Positions 26,742-37,500 of a stretch of 64,000 nucleotides of DNA are shown piece by piece. Source of the stretch: DAONBD01 sp964525485 (lineage in GTDB: Bacteria; Patescibacteriota; Gracilibacteria; UBA1369; LOWO2-01-FULL-3); NCBI GenBank assembly GCA_964525485.1, contig CAZGHH010000002.1, positions 1 through 64,000 on the forward strand, written 5' to 3'. The notes under the pieces are model-generated. The model made no database searches. It saw only the letters and a program-made list of their open reading frames with translations, and was not told the origin of the DNA. Each line of letters starts with the position of its first letter. Position 1 is the stretch's first letter. Both the position numbers and the translations under genes were made by a program.

Positions 26742-27068
26742 CTAAATTTTATAATATATGTTTTCGTTTTTTGGTTCGTCGTCTTGGAATTGTATTTCGT
26801 GTGTTTCTTCTTGCTTGATCGGTTGATTCATCGAGATGTCTTCTTCTCTTCCGAAAATAGGTTCGGGGGTAGCGTCGTCAGATTGGCGTTTTTTGCCTTT
26901 TCCGATGGTGTTTGCACTTAAAAATTTCTCTACATCGCTTTCTTTTATTCTATACACACGCCCTATTTTTACCCCTTCCAGATTCCTTGATTTCAGATAC
27001 TTCAGCACCGTGAACGGATGAACCTGAAGTAACGCAGCAACTTGTTCGGAGGTTAGATATCTTTCCAT
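26742..27068 (-). CDS. Excisionase/MerR-type helix-turn-helix DNA-binding protein
   Basis: A 108-residue protein. Residues 1-52 form an HTH_17/excisionase domain (YLTSEQVAALLQVHPFTVLK, then VKIGRVYRIKESDVEKFL). The remainder is charged and low-complexity, with GKGKKRQ followed by an acidic Gln/Glu-rich tail. ATG 27068 is used because the in-frame upstream codon at 27092 is TTG. Upstream lies 370 bp of AT-rich DNA with related inverted half-sites. Such proteins act in phage/plasmid excision or as local regulators; no integrase is visible nearby, so a regulatory role is more likely. Confidence 0.82.
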   Translation of the reverse strand: MERYLTSEQVAALLQVHPFTVLKYLKSRNLEGVKIGRVYRIKESDVEKFLSANTIGKGKKRQSDDATPEPIFGREEDISMNQPIKQEETHEIQFQDDEPKNENIYYKI

Positions 27069-27084
27069 TTTGATTGATTCAATT

Positions 27085-27400
27085 TCAGTCAATTTTAGCC
27101 AATTTGACTAAACGTGAATCGATTTTATCACATCCGAACAAATTTTAGCAAACTTTAATTAATTCTACGCACTCTTTTTAATTCCAACGAGTTCTTTTCA
27201 AAGCGAGCGCAATTTATCATAACTTACATAATTTTACAATAGTTTTGTAAAGTTAATTTAATTTGAGGCAATTTGATTAAAGTTTATTAAACTTTACACA
27301 ATCTAAACAATTCTAATAAGAGATATTGAATTCTATTAAACTTTATCAAACCTTCACAGGTTAGATAGTATGTTGAAGTTTGATAAATAACAGATTTGTT
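27085..27400. promoter_or_regulatory. AT-rich upstream region with repeated inverted half-sites
   Basis: This stretch has no ORF of substance. It contains the palindrome AAAGTTTA-T-TAAACTTT (27279-27295), a split inverted repeat TTTATCAAAC (27342-27351) / GTTTGATAAA (27378-27387), and recurring AATTTTAGC/CAATTT elements near 27091, 27141, 27211, 27271 and 27309. The pattern suggests a cluster of binding sites for the adjacent HTH protein. It could instead be a transcription terminator or origin-like AT-rich DNA. Confidence 0.5.
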
Positions 27401-27462
27401 GAAGATTTTTGGTCTTTTTTGAGACCTTTCATTAATTCTTTACAGATGTGCTTGATTGTTTA

Positions 27463-30357
27463 TTACAAAACTTTTTTAAGCCATTTGCCTGTGATTGAAT
27501 CCGGATTTTTTGCAATATCTTCCGGGGTACCCGTAGCGATGATAGTTCCTCCTTTGTCTCCTCCTTCTGGACCTAGATCAACAACATAATCAACAGATTT
27601 AATAACATCGAGATTATGTTCAATAGTAAGAACTGTGTTTTTCTTCTCAACTAATTTTTGAAGTACTTTTAAGAGCTTTTTGACGTCTTCAAAGTGCAAA
27701 CCGACTGTCGGTTCATCCAAGATGTACAAAGTCTTTCCTGTCGAACGTTTTGCGAGCTCGGTAGCAAGTTTTATTCTCTGAGCCTCTCCACCGGATAAAG
27801 TTGGCGCTGACTGCCCCAAGCAAATATATCCCAAACCAACTTCGCTTAAGATTTTCAACTTAGTTTTAATTGACGGAATTGCCGCAAAAAATTCCAAAGC
27901 TTCATCGACCGTCATATTTAATACTTCGGATATATTTCTTCCTCTATATTTAATTTCAAGAGCTTCGTGGTTATATCTTCTACCTTTACATGTTTCACAT
28001 GGGACATAGATGTCCGGCAAGAAATGCATTTCTATTTTCTTAATTCCATCTCCTTTACAGTCCTCACAACGACCGCCTTTCACATTAAAACTGAAACGTC
28101 CTGCTTTGTACCCGCGCATTCTGGCCTCCGGAGTACTCGCAAAAATATCGCGAATATCTGTAAATACACCTGTATATGTAGCAGGGTTTGATCGCGGAGT
28201 GCGACCGATAGGAGATTGATCTATATCAATAATTTTGTCTATATGCTCCAAATTTTCAATTCTTTCGTGTTTTCCAGGTACAGTCGTAGATCCATACAGT
28301 TTGTTGTGCACCGCTGTGACAAGAATATCATTTATGAGAGTTGATTTACCTGAACCCGAAACTCCTGTGACCCCTATAAACATTCCAAGTGGAAAATCCA
28401 CCGTTACTCCTTTTAAATTATGCTCTGTGGCATTAACGATCCTTATATAATTGCCATTTCCTTTTCTGCGTTGTTGAGGTACCTCAATTTTCTTCTCTCC
28501 TGACAAATATTGGCCTGTAAGAGAGTTCTTATTTTTTATAATCTCCTGTGGAGTGCCCTCGGCTACAACTCTGCCACCATTTTTACCGGCACCGGGACCT
28601 ATATCTAGAATATGATCCGCCACCATCATGGTATCCACATCGTGTTCCACTACTATGACTGTATTTCCTATATCTCTTAAAGCGATTAGAGTTTTTATAA
28701 GTTTATCATTGTCGTTCTGATGAAGACCTATGGACGGCTCATCCAAAACATAAATTACACCTGATAATTTTGACCCAATTTGTGTCGCGAGACGCGTTCT
28801 TTGGGCTTCTCCTCCGGATAAAGTATTGGCTTTGCGATTTAGTGTAATGTATGAAAGCCCGACGTTTTCCAAGAAGCTCAGACGGTTTCTGATTTCGTGA
28901 AGTATCAATCTAGCTATCTGCTCTTCTGTTTCTGTTAATTTGATATTCTGGAAAAATTTTGTGATATCTTTCACTGACATTTCAGTTATGTCTATTATTG
29001 ATTTCCCGTTGATTGTAATTGAAAGAATTTCAGGTTTTAGGCGTTTTCCGTGACAAACCGGACAATCAAGAATTCTCATATATTCTTCAATTTTGCGTCT
29101 AACGTAATCTGAATCAGTTTCCAAATATCTCCTTTCGAGATTTGGAATAACACCTTCAAAAACAGTTTCGTACTCCCCTACAAAGGAACTGTCCGAATCA
29201 TCTCTGTTAATTGAAATTGCAAATTTCTCAGTTTTTCCGGGTCCGTATAAAATGACTTTTATTGCATCTTCCGGTAAATCTTCGACCGGTTTGTTCATTG
29301 AAAATCCGTATTTTTTTGCGACTGATTCGAGAATACGATTGTACCAACCGAGATGTGACGTGGTCGCAGACCATGGCATGATCGCTCCTTCTGCCAATGT
29401 GAGAGTTTTATTTGGAATAACGAGATCCGGATCAATTTCCAGTTTTGTTCCCAAGCCATGGCATTCAGGACAAGCGCCGTGCGGATTATTAAAAGAGAAA
29501 CTTCTTGGCGAAATTTCGGGAACTGATATATGACATGTCGGACATGCAAACTGCTCTGAGTAGATTGTTTCTTTTTTGCTATCGTTGTCCTGAACGATTA
29601 CAAGTCCTTCCCCGAATTTCAAGGCTGTTTCGATCGAATCTGCGAGGCGTGAACGGTTTGGATTTGGCAACTCGATTTCTTGGCCTGATGATAGTTTTTG
29701 GACTTTTTCTCCGAGATCTTTTACGACCAAACGATCCACAACTATTTCTATATTATGTTTTTTATTTTCATCTAAATCTTCGAAACTTTCAGTTACCGGA
29801 TACACTTCCCCATCAACTCTTATACGTACGAATCCGTCTTTGCGTACTTTTTCAAAAATCTTTTCATGGCGACCTTTTTTGTCCCTGACTACAGGTGCAA
29901 GTACAAGAATTTTTGTATTTTCAGGCATTCGAGCCACTTCGTCTGTTATTTGTGATGCGGATTGGCGCTTGATCGGCTTGCCGCACTCAGGACAATGTGG
30001 AGTCCCTATTTTTGCGAATAATAAACGTAGAAAGTCATAAATTTCCGTAACCGTTCCAACTGTCGAGCGCGGATTTCTCGGAGCGGTTTTTTGATCAATT
30101 GAAATAGCCGGTGAAAGGCCTTCAATGGAATCCACATCCGGTTTTTCGGTCATTTGGAGGAATTGGCGTGCGTATGTAGAAAGAGATTCAACATAACGTC
30201 TTTGTCCTTCTGCATATATCGTGTCAAAAGCCAAAGTCGATTTTCCCGAACCTGATAGGCCTGTTACCACTGTTAACTTATCGCGCGGAATTTCAACATT
30301 AATATTTTTGAGATTATGAAGACGCGCTCCCCTAACCACTATTTTATCTTTATTCAT
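27463..30357 (-). CDS. uvrA: Excinuclease ABC subunit A
   Basis: A 964-residue UvrA, the damage-recognition ATPase of nucleotide excision repair. It contains two ABC cassettes with Walker A motifs [12 protein letters not shown] (N-terminal) and [13 protein letters not shown] (C-terminal), signatures [12 protein letters not shown] and [12 protein letters not shown], and Walker B with [12 protein letters not shown] and [12 protein letters not shown]. Zinc modules include CPTC/CPEC in the N-terminal half and CEDC/CETC in the C-terminal half. Length is normal for the family (about 940-960). It acts with UvrB/UvrC, not encoded here. Confidence 0.98.
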   Translation of the reverse strand: MNKDKIVVRGARLHNLKNINVEIPRDKLTVVTGLSGSGKSTLAFDTIYAEGQRRYVESLSTYARQFLQMTEKPDVDSIEGLSPAISIDQKTAPRNPRSTVGTVTEIYDFLRLLFAKIGTPHCPECGKPIKRQSASQITDEVARMPENTKILVLAPVVRDKKGRHEKIFEKVRKDGFVRIRVDGEVYPVTESFEDLDENKKHNIEIVVDRLVVKDLGEKVQKLSSGQEIELPNPNRSRLADSIETALKFGEGLVIVQDNDSKKETIYSEQFACPTCHISVPEISPRSFSFNNPHGACPECHGLGTKLEIDPDLVIPNKTLTLAEGAIMPWSATTSHLGWYNRILESVAKKYGFSMNKPVEDLPEDAIKVILYGPGKTEKFAISINRDDSDSSFVGEYETVFEGVIPNLERRYLETDSDYVRRKIEEYMRILDCPVCHGKRLKPEILSITINGKSIIDITEMSVKDITKFFQNIKLTETEEQIARLILHEIRNRLSFLENVGLSYITLNRKANTLSGGEAQRTRLATQIGSKLSGVIYVLDEPSIGLHQNDNDKLIKTLIALRDIGNTVIVVEHDVDTMMVADHILDIGPGAGKNGGRVVAEGTPQEIIKNKNSLTGQYLSGEKKIEVPQQRRKGNGNYIRIVNATEHNLKGVTVDFPLGMFIGVTGVSGSGKSTLINDILVTAVHNKLYGSTTVPGKHERIENLEHIDKIIDIDQSPIGRTPRSNPATYTGVFTDIRDIFASTPEARMRGYKAGRFSFNVKGGRCEDCKGDGIKKIEMHFLPDIYVPCETCKGRRYNHEALEIKYRGRNISEVLNMTVDEALEFFAAIPSIKTKLKILSEVGLGYICLGQSAPTLSGGEAQRIKLATELAKRSTGKTLYILDEPTVGLHFEDVKKLLKVLQKLVEKKNTVLTIEHNLDVIKSVDYVVDLGPEGGDKGGTIIATGTPEDIAKNPDSITGKWLKKVL

Positions 30358-30452
30358 TTGTGCTTAATACAAATACAGTGACGGGGATTCTACTATATAA
30401 TCGTCAAAAAATCAAATTAACAACTAACTATGAGGTTTGCCGAAGCAATATA

Positions 30453-31364
30453 TTAATCCATCTCTTTCCCAAAAATTTTTCTGATAAATCCGAAGTAATT
30501 TCTGTGAGGATTTCTGATATGATTACGTTCACCTTCCAGAAGTAATCCGTATTTTTTCTGGTTTTCTTTTTTCGCGAATAAATATGTGAGAGTAATATAT
30601 CCCGCCACAAGGAATGGAACTATCAAGAATGTGAGTGTCATTTCAAGAAGAATATTGAAAATCGCATGGAGTCCGATCGCGATCAAAAGGCCTTCAAACA
30701 TTTTTTCTTGGTGGAATTCTTTAACTTTTTTTCTATTCACAATTTTGTGAAACCATAGTGTAGGACGACGTCTTTTTGCTCTCATTTCCTCTTGTAAAAT
30801 CGGCTTTGCAAACTCCGCAACTCCGTGGTAGTAACCCAGAATTCCCGAAAACATTACATGTGCAAATGTGGAAAATGTTGCTCTAAAAATAAATGGTGTA
30901 AATATATTTTGTCCGCCGTCGCGAACCCAAATGTTATAGAAGTAAAGTATGTTCTCTGTGAATGAAAATCCAAGCGCAGCAATTATAAAAAATGCTATTG
31001 AATCGTCTATAGAAAGCAATTTGTCATCGTCAGTCATTTCTACCGCTAAGTATTTCATTAATTCCTCTATAACTCCGACTAGCATAAATGTAATTAAAAC
31101 ACTCAACGAAACCGTCCCAACTCTATCCAGTCCGATATAATCTTGCTTGTATTTTTCAGCAAAATTAAATGCGTTAACCCAAGGCAAATAAGTCCAAGAT
31201 GTCTTATATAAAAGGATTGGGAAAACGGCCAAAGCTCCAGCTATAAATGTTACTACTGAAAATGATTTGTTAATTGGTCTTTTTATATAAAACAGTGTTC
31301 CCCAGACCAGTACCGGCACCATTGCCAATAATATTGAACCTATAATTTGAGGAAGATTTTGCAT
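30453..31364 (-). CDS. PrsW-family glutamic intramembrane protease
   Basis: A 303-residue polytopic membrane protein with about eight hydrophobic segments. The family motifs are EELMK at 100-104, FSFTEN at 133-138, and histidines in FAHVMFSGILGYYHG (about 167-181). PrsW cleaves anti-sigma factors inside the membrane in Bacillus; CPR genomes often carry such proteases and the substrate here is unknown. It follows uvrA on the same strand at 96 bp, with recF 110 bp upstream. The C-terminal 30 residues are basic and cytoplasmic. Confidence 0.85.
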   Translation of the reverse strand: MQNLPQIIGSILLAMVPVLVWGTLFYIKRPINKSFSVVTFIAGALAVFPILLYKTSWTYLPWVNAFNFAEKYKQDYIGLDRVGTVSLSVLITFMLVGVIEELMKYLAVEMTDDDKLLSIDDSIAFFIIAALGFSFTENILYFYNIWVRDGGQNIFTPFIFRATFSTFAHVMFSGILGYYHGVAEFAKPILQEEMRAKRRRPTLWFHKIVNRKKVKEFHQEKMFEGLLIAIGLHAIFNILLEMTLTFLIVPFLVAGYITLTYLFAKKENQKKYGLLLEGERNHIRNPHRNYFGFIRKIFGKEMD

Positions 31365-31474
31365 ATTTGTTTTAGTTTTTGGAAACAGACAATATTCGAA
31401 TATTCAATGTATAATTATAACACATTTCCCTTGTTTTTGGAAGGGACTAAAGTAGAAGATCCGAGTGTGGTTTT

Positions 31475-32707
31475 TTACAGCTTCAACACCTGTATTTCGT
31501 CGTTGTTTTGGAGATTTTTTGGGATGTCGACGGAGGTGATAATCGACTGACAGCCTTGAATGGCTTCTAGAAGAAATTTTTGCCTGTTTTCATCCAGCTC
31601 GGAAAAAACGTCATCGAGGAGAAGAAGCGGAGATGTGCGAGATTTCTTCTCTATATATGCGATTTCGGCTAGCTTGAGCGCTATGAGCGCGGTCCTACTT
31701 TCGCCACGAGATGCAAATTCTTCGATCGGGTGATCATTCAATGTAAATTTGATGTCGTCGCGGTGCGGACCTGCGCTGGTAGATCCAAATCTGACATCTT
31801 TGTCGCGCTTCAAAAGTAGTTTTTTTTGGAAAGATTTTTTTATGATTGATATGGCCTGCTCATCTTTATCTGCAAATTCGTGTTCCGCCACGTCGGATTC
31901 TGCGCTGGCGACAGCTTCTTCGGCTAGTGTGATTGTAGATGAATAGAGAGCTTTTGAGTCCTCTGATCCCCCGGAAATTTTTTGATAATTTTTGTGGAGA
32001 TTTTTTGAGAGAATTTTAACGGCTTCTATGCGTTTGAAAATAATTTTTGCGCCTTCGTCAGCCAATCGTTCGTCCCAAGTATCGAGTTCTGATTCGGACA
32101 CATTTCTTTCTGCAATTTCATCGAGAAGCGCGTTTCTTTGCTTCAAAATTTTCGTGTAAGCGGTAAGGCTTTCAAGATATTCGCGATCGGTTTGAGAGAG
32201 AAGCAGGTTAATGTATTTTCGTCTCAAAGATGGCTCCATGTAGAGCAAATTCAAATCTTTTGGGTGAAATAAAACAGTAATCAAATTACCAAGATATTTT
32301 GCGTGTGGAGTTGGGACGTCGTTGACTTTGAATATTTTTTGTTTGCGCGGATAGTTGGAGTAAGCGACTTCGAGAAGGGTGGATTCGCTGGCGATCTTTG
32401 CTAGTGACGAGACTGATGCGGTTGACTCGGGCTTCGTGGCTGATGCGTCGGCTGGTTTGGTATTTTTCTTGCTGGTGCCCTCTGACACCTCCCCTTTTAC
32501 TACGAAATAATCCATTCCTATTTTTATCAGATTGTCCTGATCGGAGCTGCGGAAGGTTTTGCCTGTAGAGAGGAAGTATGCGGCTTCGAGTATATTTGTC
32601 TTGCCAACGCCGTTTTCGCCTGTGATTACAAGTGTGTTCTTATTCAAATCCAGCTCGTATTTGTCATAGCTTCTGAAGGAAACAAGTTGAAGTTTGATAA
32701 GTTTCAT
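31475..32707 (-). CDS. recF: DNA replication and repair protein RecF
   Basis: A 410-residue SMC-like ATPase that loads RecA at gaps together with RecO/RecR. Walker A is GENGVGKTNILEA (about residues 32-44), the ABC-type signature is ASRGESRTALIAL and Walker B is LLLLDDVFSELDENRQ. An insertion of about 30 Ser/Ala/Lys/Thr-rich residues lies near 75-110 and is absent from typical RecF, making the protein longer than usual (about 360-370). The divergent thrS starts 46 bp away. Confidence 0.94.
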   Translation of the reverse strand: MKLIKLQLVSFRSYDKYELDLNKNTLVITGENGVGKTNILEAAYFLSTGKTFRSSDQDNLIKIGMDYFVVKGEVSEGTSKKNTKPADASATKPESTASVSSLAKIASESTLLEVAYSNYPRKQKIFKVNDVPTPHAKYLGNLITVLFHPKDLNLLYMEPSLRRKYINLLLSQTDREYLESLTAYTKILKQRNALLDEIAERNVSESELDTWDERLADEGAKIIFKRIEAVKILSKNLHKNYQKISGGSEDSKALYSSTITLAEEAVASAESDVAEHEFADKDEQAISIIKKSFQKKLLLKRDKDVRFGSTSAGPHRDDIKFTLNDHPIEEFASRGESRTALIALKLAEIAYIEKKSRTSPLLLLDDVFSELDENRQKFLLEAIQGCQSIITSVDIPKNLQNNDEIQVLKL

Positions 32708-32753
32708 ATTAGACTTTGGCCCGGCGCATTAAATAAATTTACCCAATTATACA

Positions 32754-34541
32754 ATGTCTAAAGATTCTGAAAAGATAGTCGATGTTGAAGCAATGAGACA
32801 TTCGTGCTCTCATGTTCTTGCCCAAGCTGTTTTGGATATGTTTCCAGAAGCGAAACTTGCGATAGGGCCTTCAATCGAAAATGGTTTTTATTATGATTTT
32901 GACTTGCCGAGGACTTTGATTCCAGAGGATTTAACTCTTTTGGAGAAAAAAATGAATCAGATTGTAAAACAAAATCAGAAATTTATTCAAAGAAGTGAAC
33001 CCATAGATAAAGCTATCGAGTTTTTGAAGGCTGCAGGCCAAAATTACAAAGTTGAATTAGCTGAAGATTTAAAAAAAGAAGGTGAAAAAGAAATCAGTTT
33101 TTATAAAAATGTGATGCAAGACGGGACACCGAAATTTGTCGACATGTGTAAAGGTCCACACCTCGAATCTACTATAAAAATCGGCGCTTTCAAATTAACT
33201 TCGATCGCTGGCGCCTACTGGCGCGGAGATGAAAAAAACAAAATGTTGCAGAGAATTTATGGCGTTTGTTTTGCAAAAAAAGAGGAGCTGGATGCGCACT
33301 TAAAAATGCTTGAGGAAGCCAAAAAACGCGATCACAGGAAACTCGGAAAAGAATTGGAATTGTTTGCTTTTGATGAAGACACAGGCCCGGGCCTTCCGCT
33401 ATGGTTACCAAAAGGTGGAGTGCTTGTGGAGACTATCGAAAACTTGGGGAAAATGATGGAAGATAGAGGCGGATACAAACGAGTGAAGACTCCACATTTG
33501 GCGAAGGAATCAATGTATTTGAAGAGCGGACATTTGCCTTATTACAAGGAGAGTATGTTCCCTCCGATGGAGATGGATGGTACAAAATACTATCTCAAAG
33601 CGATGAATTGCCCGCATCACCACAAGATTTTTGCGGCGTTTCCAAAGAGTTATCGTGACTTGCCTTTGAGACTCGCCGAATATGGAACTTGCTATCGTTT
33701 TGAGCAGACCGGTGAGCTTTTTGGATTGATGAGGGTAAGAAGTTTGAACATGAATGATGCACATATTTACTGCACTCGCGCGCAGTTCGAGAGTGAGTTT
33801 CAGGCGGTGAACGAGATGTATTTGAAATATTTTAAATTGTTTGGGATTGAGAAATTTGTGATGCGATTTTCTACTCATGATCCTAAAAAATTGGGAGAAA
33901 AATTTGTTAATGAACCAAAGTTGTGGGTAGAAACTGAAAATATGGTACGTGATGTTTTGATAAAGACAAAAACACCTTACATCGAAGTACCAAATGAAGG
34001 CGCATTCTATGGGCCGAAGATCGATGTGCAGGTTTGGAGTGCGATCGGTCGTGAATTTACGCTCGCTACAAATCAAGTCGATTTCGCGGTTCCGGGTAGA
34101 TTCGGACTCACTTTTATAAATGAAAAAGGTGAGAATGAAACGCCACTTTGCATACATCGCGCACCGCTTGGGACACATGAGAGGTTTATCGGGTTTCTGA
34201 TCGAGCATTATGCTGGGGCGTTTCCTGTCTGGTTGGCTCCTGTACAGGCACGCGTACTTCCTGTAAGTGATAAATTTAATGAATATGCTGCGAAGGTCGG
34301 TGCGGCATTGAAAGCTGCTGGCGCGAGATATGAAATTGATGATTCAAACGAATCTCTTGGCAAAAAAATCCGTAATGCGGAAATGCAGAAAATCCCTTAT
34401 ATGCTTGTCGTCGGAGAAAAAGAAGTGGCTTCCGAAACCGTGACGGCGAGAGATTACGCGACCAAAGAACAGGTCGAATTCAAACTCGCAGATTTCGTCG
34501 AAAAAATCTCGGAGGAGGGAGATGTGGAGAAGTTGATTTAA
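32754..34541 (+). CDS. thrS: Threonyl-tRNA synthetase lacking the TGS domain
   Basis: A 595-residue class II aminoacyl-tRNA synthetase that charges tRNA-Thr. It starts directly in the editing domain (HSCSH at 16-20, then the cysteine of DMCKGPH at about 132) and continues with the catalytic core: YWRGDEKNKM, MNCPHHHKIF near 285, a motif 2 with YGTCYRFEQTGELFG and motif 3 IHRAPLGTHERFIGF. The C-terminal anticodon-binding domain has APVQARVLPVSDKF. The roughly 60-residue N-terminal TGS domain of E. coli ThrS is missing; no upstream in-frame extension exists. The editing residues are retained. Confidence 0.97.
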   Translation: MSKDSEKIVDVEAMRHSCSHVLAQAVLDMFPEAKLAIGPSIENGFYYDFDLPRTLIPEDLTLLEKKMNQIVKQNQKFIQRSEPIDKAIEFLKAAGQNYKVELAEDLKKEGEKEISFYKNVMQDGTPKFVDMCKGPHLESTIKIGAFKLTSIAGAYWRGDEKNKMLQRIYGVCFAKKEELDAHLKMLEEAKKRDHRKLGKELELFAFDEDTGPGLPLWLPKGGVLVETIENLGKMMEDRGGYKRVKTPHLAKESMYLKSGHLPYYKESMFPPMEMDGTKYYLKAMNCPHHHKIFAAFPKSYRDLPLRLAEYGTCYRFEQTGELFGLMRVRSLNMNDAHIYCTRAQFESEFQAVNEMYLKYFKLFGIEKFVMRFSTHDPKKLGEKFVNEPKLWVETENMVRDVLIKTKTPYIEVPNEGAFYGPKIDVQVWSAIGREFTLATNQVDFAVPGRFGLTFINEKGENETPLCIHRAPLGTHERFIGFLIEHYAGAFPVWLAPVQARVLPVSDKFNEYAAKVGAALKAAGARYEIDDSNESLGKKIRNAEMQKIPYMLVVGEKEVASETVTARDYATKEQVEFKLADFVEKISEEGDVEKLI

Positions 34542-34548
34542 TTACTCC

Positions 34549-37500
34549 TTAATCATCGCTATCTGTCCCTGAAAATCCCGCTTCTTCCATGGCTTTTTTC
34601 CTGGCTTTTTTCTCCGCTTTTGTAAGAGAGACAATTCCCCTTAGGTTTGCCCTACTAACTATATCCGCCATTTTTTTACCTCCATCCGTTTTTACCGTAT
34701 CCTCAAGTTCTTGATCAAAATCTTCAAGTGCTTGTTGAACTTTTGCCTGTATCTCTTTTTCTTTAGGGTCCTGTATTGATCGTGTTTTTATTTGCATCGT
34801 ATGTACAAGTTCCCTAAAGCGAGGATTTACATCCGCATATGCTTCAGCAATAGCATTTATCACTGAATAAATTTCTCTTTTATGTTCTCTCGGATGTCCG
34901 TCGTCAACTACTGATCCTTCGTCCCAAAGAGCGCGACCAAGCCTTGTATATCCATTACTTCCTTTTTGGTATCTATCGTCCATTATTGATTCAAATCTCA
35001 CCCATCCTTGAATTGTTTTTGTTAATTTACCAGTATCACGTCTCTGTCCAAGAACTTTGATATATTGGCTGTATCCTGAGAAAACATTTGCATAACCCGG
35101 TTGAGATATAAACTGCTGTGACAGTAATTGACAAGCTCTGTCTACAGTTGTTGAATCCGCTAAAGGCATAATGACGTGCATGTCATCATGATCCATATCA
35201 CGAGCGTTTTTGAGACCTTTGTTATTTCTGATAATAGCTTTTCTGTCTGTTAATGTGTAGTGCCACATGTGATCTCTAACCCTTTCATTTGGCATATTAT
35301 CCCCTCCTGGAGGTGCTCCTGCATCCCAATATTTTGCCCATGCTTTAAAATCTTCCAACGTCCAGGCACGCGTTCCATCAGGCGAGCTTTTATCCGGAAT
35401 ACTTTTAGATGTTAGATAATCTAGCATTGGGAATATGTTGCAGTATTTTGAATTTATACTACTCAATCTTTCAAATGACATAATTGATTCGCCCGTGTTT
35501 GGGTTTTCGGCTGTTAAACCTTCTACAATGTAATACAGTTTGTATTCGGGGCCGTCTGTTTTTCCGGCTTTGATAATGAATTGCAAAAGACCTTCATACT
35601 CGTGTGGATCCACATATTCTCCCGCTTTGTGCTTTGCCAAAAGCTCTCTCAAGGCATCTCCAACACCTCCCACACCTTTTGGATCTCCCTCCATTTGTTC
35701 ACCGTGTTCGAAGTTTTCCTGGACTTTGTGATTGTAGTTCGAGTTATTTGCTTCTTTCCAATCCTGGTAGGTGGATTGTCCCCATATTGAATCTATAGCG
35801 GCTTCAAGATAAGAAAATCCTGTTTTGCCGGTTTTTTTGTCTTTTGCATAAGGATTGTGGTTGGCCGGAATCGGGATAGTGAGATGATCCGGGACGTATT
35901 TATTAATAGCCTCCCACATGTGACAATCATCCCATCTTATATGTCCTTTTTTTGATAATACTTCTATACATGCTTTTAACTGATCAGCGTTTTGCGCTTC
36001 ATGCATGGCTTCTACGATCTGATCGATACCCCAGTGTTCCATGGCTTCCATATTTGTATGTACTTCTTCATCTTCAGCCGCCTGCTTGATTCTGGACATT
36101 TCAGCTCCGTATCCAAGTGGTAGGCCTTTACCTACGCTCGCAAATCTTTCTTTTGATTTTCTATGCCAACGTCTTTGATAGTTTTCATATACCGCTTTCC
36201 CTAATCCTATTAAATCGTCCACCGATAAAAATCTCGACTGTTGCCACAGTCTGCCTATATATCCTCTTTCTCCTCTGTGCATATCTACGATAGATCCTGT
36301 GTGTTCAAAAGGTATATAATCTCCTCTGACTTTTGGATTTCCTAATTGTGGTGGCTTCATTTCTACAGATGGTTCGTCTCCTTCATGAGTGTCATTGCCT
36401 TGATCCGCATCTGGTTTTACATCTGGCTTATTTTCAGCTGTTTTTCTTGGTTTTTCTGTTTCAGAAACATCTTCGTCTTCTTCCATATCACGTTTATTTT
36501 GCATTGTTGCGAGTCTTGCCGCCGGGATGTTTTCTTTTACGAAATGCATTCCGTTTGGACCATATCCACTCTCTTGGAAAGTTCTTGTGTTTTTAAATTT
36601 ATTAATTTGATCGTCTGTAACAGCACCTACAAATATTCCCGGACCATATTTTTCCAATACATCTCCCAAGCTTCCACTTTGAGCAAACCATTTTGTTTCT
36701 TCTCCTCCTCTGCGATCATAAAGTTTGTATGGAGTCGGTTTGTTTGGCAGATCTACAGCCGTAGACTGTGTTCCCAAATACCCATCATCCAACGGTATTA
36801 AATTTCTTCTTTTTATTAATTTACAAAGCTCTCCCAAATTCAATGAATCTCGAATATCATCTTCTCCCTTGTATGCAATCGGATGCTGCAATATAACTCT
36901 GCCTCCGACTATATCGCGAATGCCTATCAATCTGTATCTTGGTTGTCCATTTTCAGGCTCGAACTCATTCAAAAGTTGCAATCCTGGTTGTAGTTTTATT
37001 TCAAGTCCTGTCAGACGTTTGATTTCCTCTTCCGCATCTTCAACTGTTGCAATTTTCTCATAAGCATTGTCGTACTCTGTCAATCTGTCGAACCATCTTC
37101 CGCTCGCCGGTATTTTCCTTTCTCCAATTTCCATTTGAACTTCAACTGTCGGAATGTTTTCTTTTTCGCTTAAATCCTCGTCGTCTTCGTATTGAGGAAT
37201 AACTTTTAGCCCTTCAACTACTGCTTCTTTGCGAGATTTTTTATACGATAGTGTAAACGGATCTCTTTCAAAAATTCTCAATTCTTCTTTTCCTTTGCCT
37301 ACTGAATCCAACAGCCTTATCCCACTTTTTGATTCCATTCTCTCAACATCATCAATAATATCCAAACATCTATTTCCCCACTTTCTTGCCGTTAATGATG
37401 ACGTTAAAAATTTTGCACTTAAATCCTCATTTTCCAAAGCATGTGAGATGTATTCTTGCGCTTTTGCTTCCAAGTCTTTCAAGAAATCAATGTCTGGCGC

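Noticed and set aside
33510..34208. 232-codon minus-strand frame opposite thrS
   Set aside because: Antisense shadow of a strongly conserved gene; composition shows no protein family.
36346..36801. 151-codon frame opposite the 1,379-residue gene
   Set aside because: Cys/Phe/Ser-rich composition typical of antisense reading; no signals.
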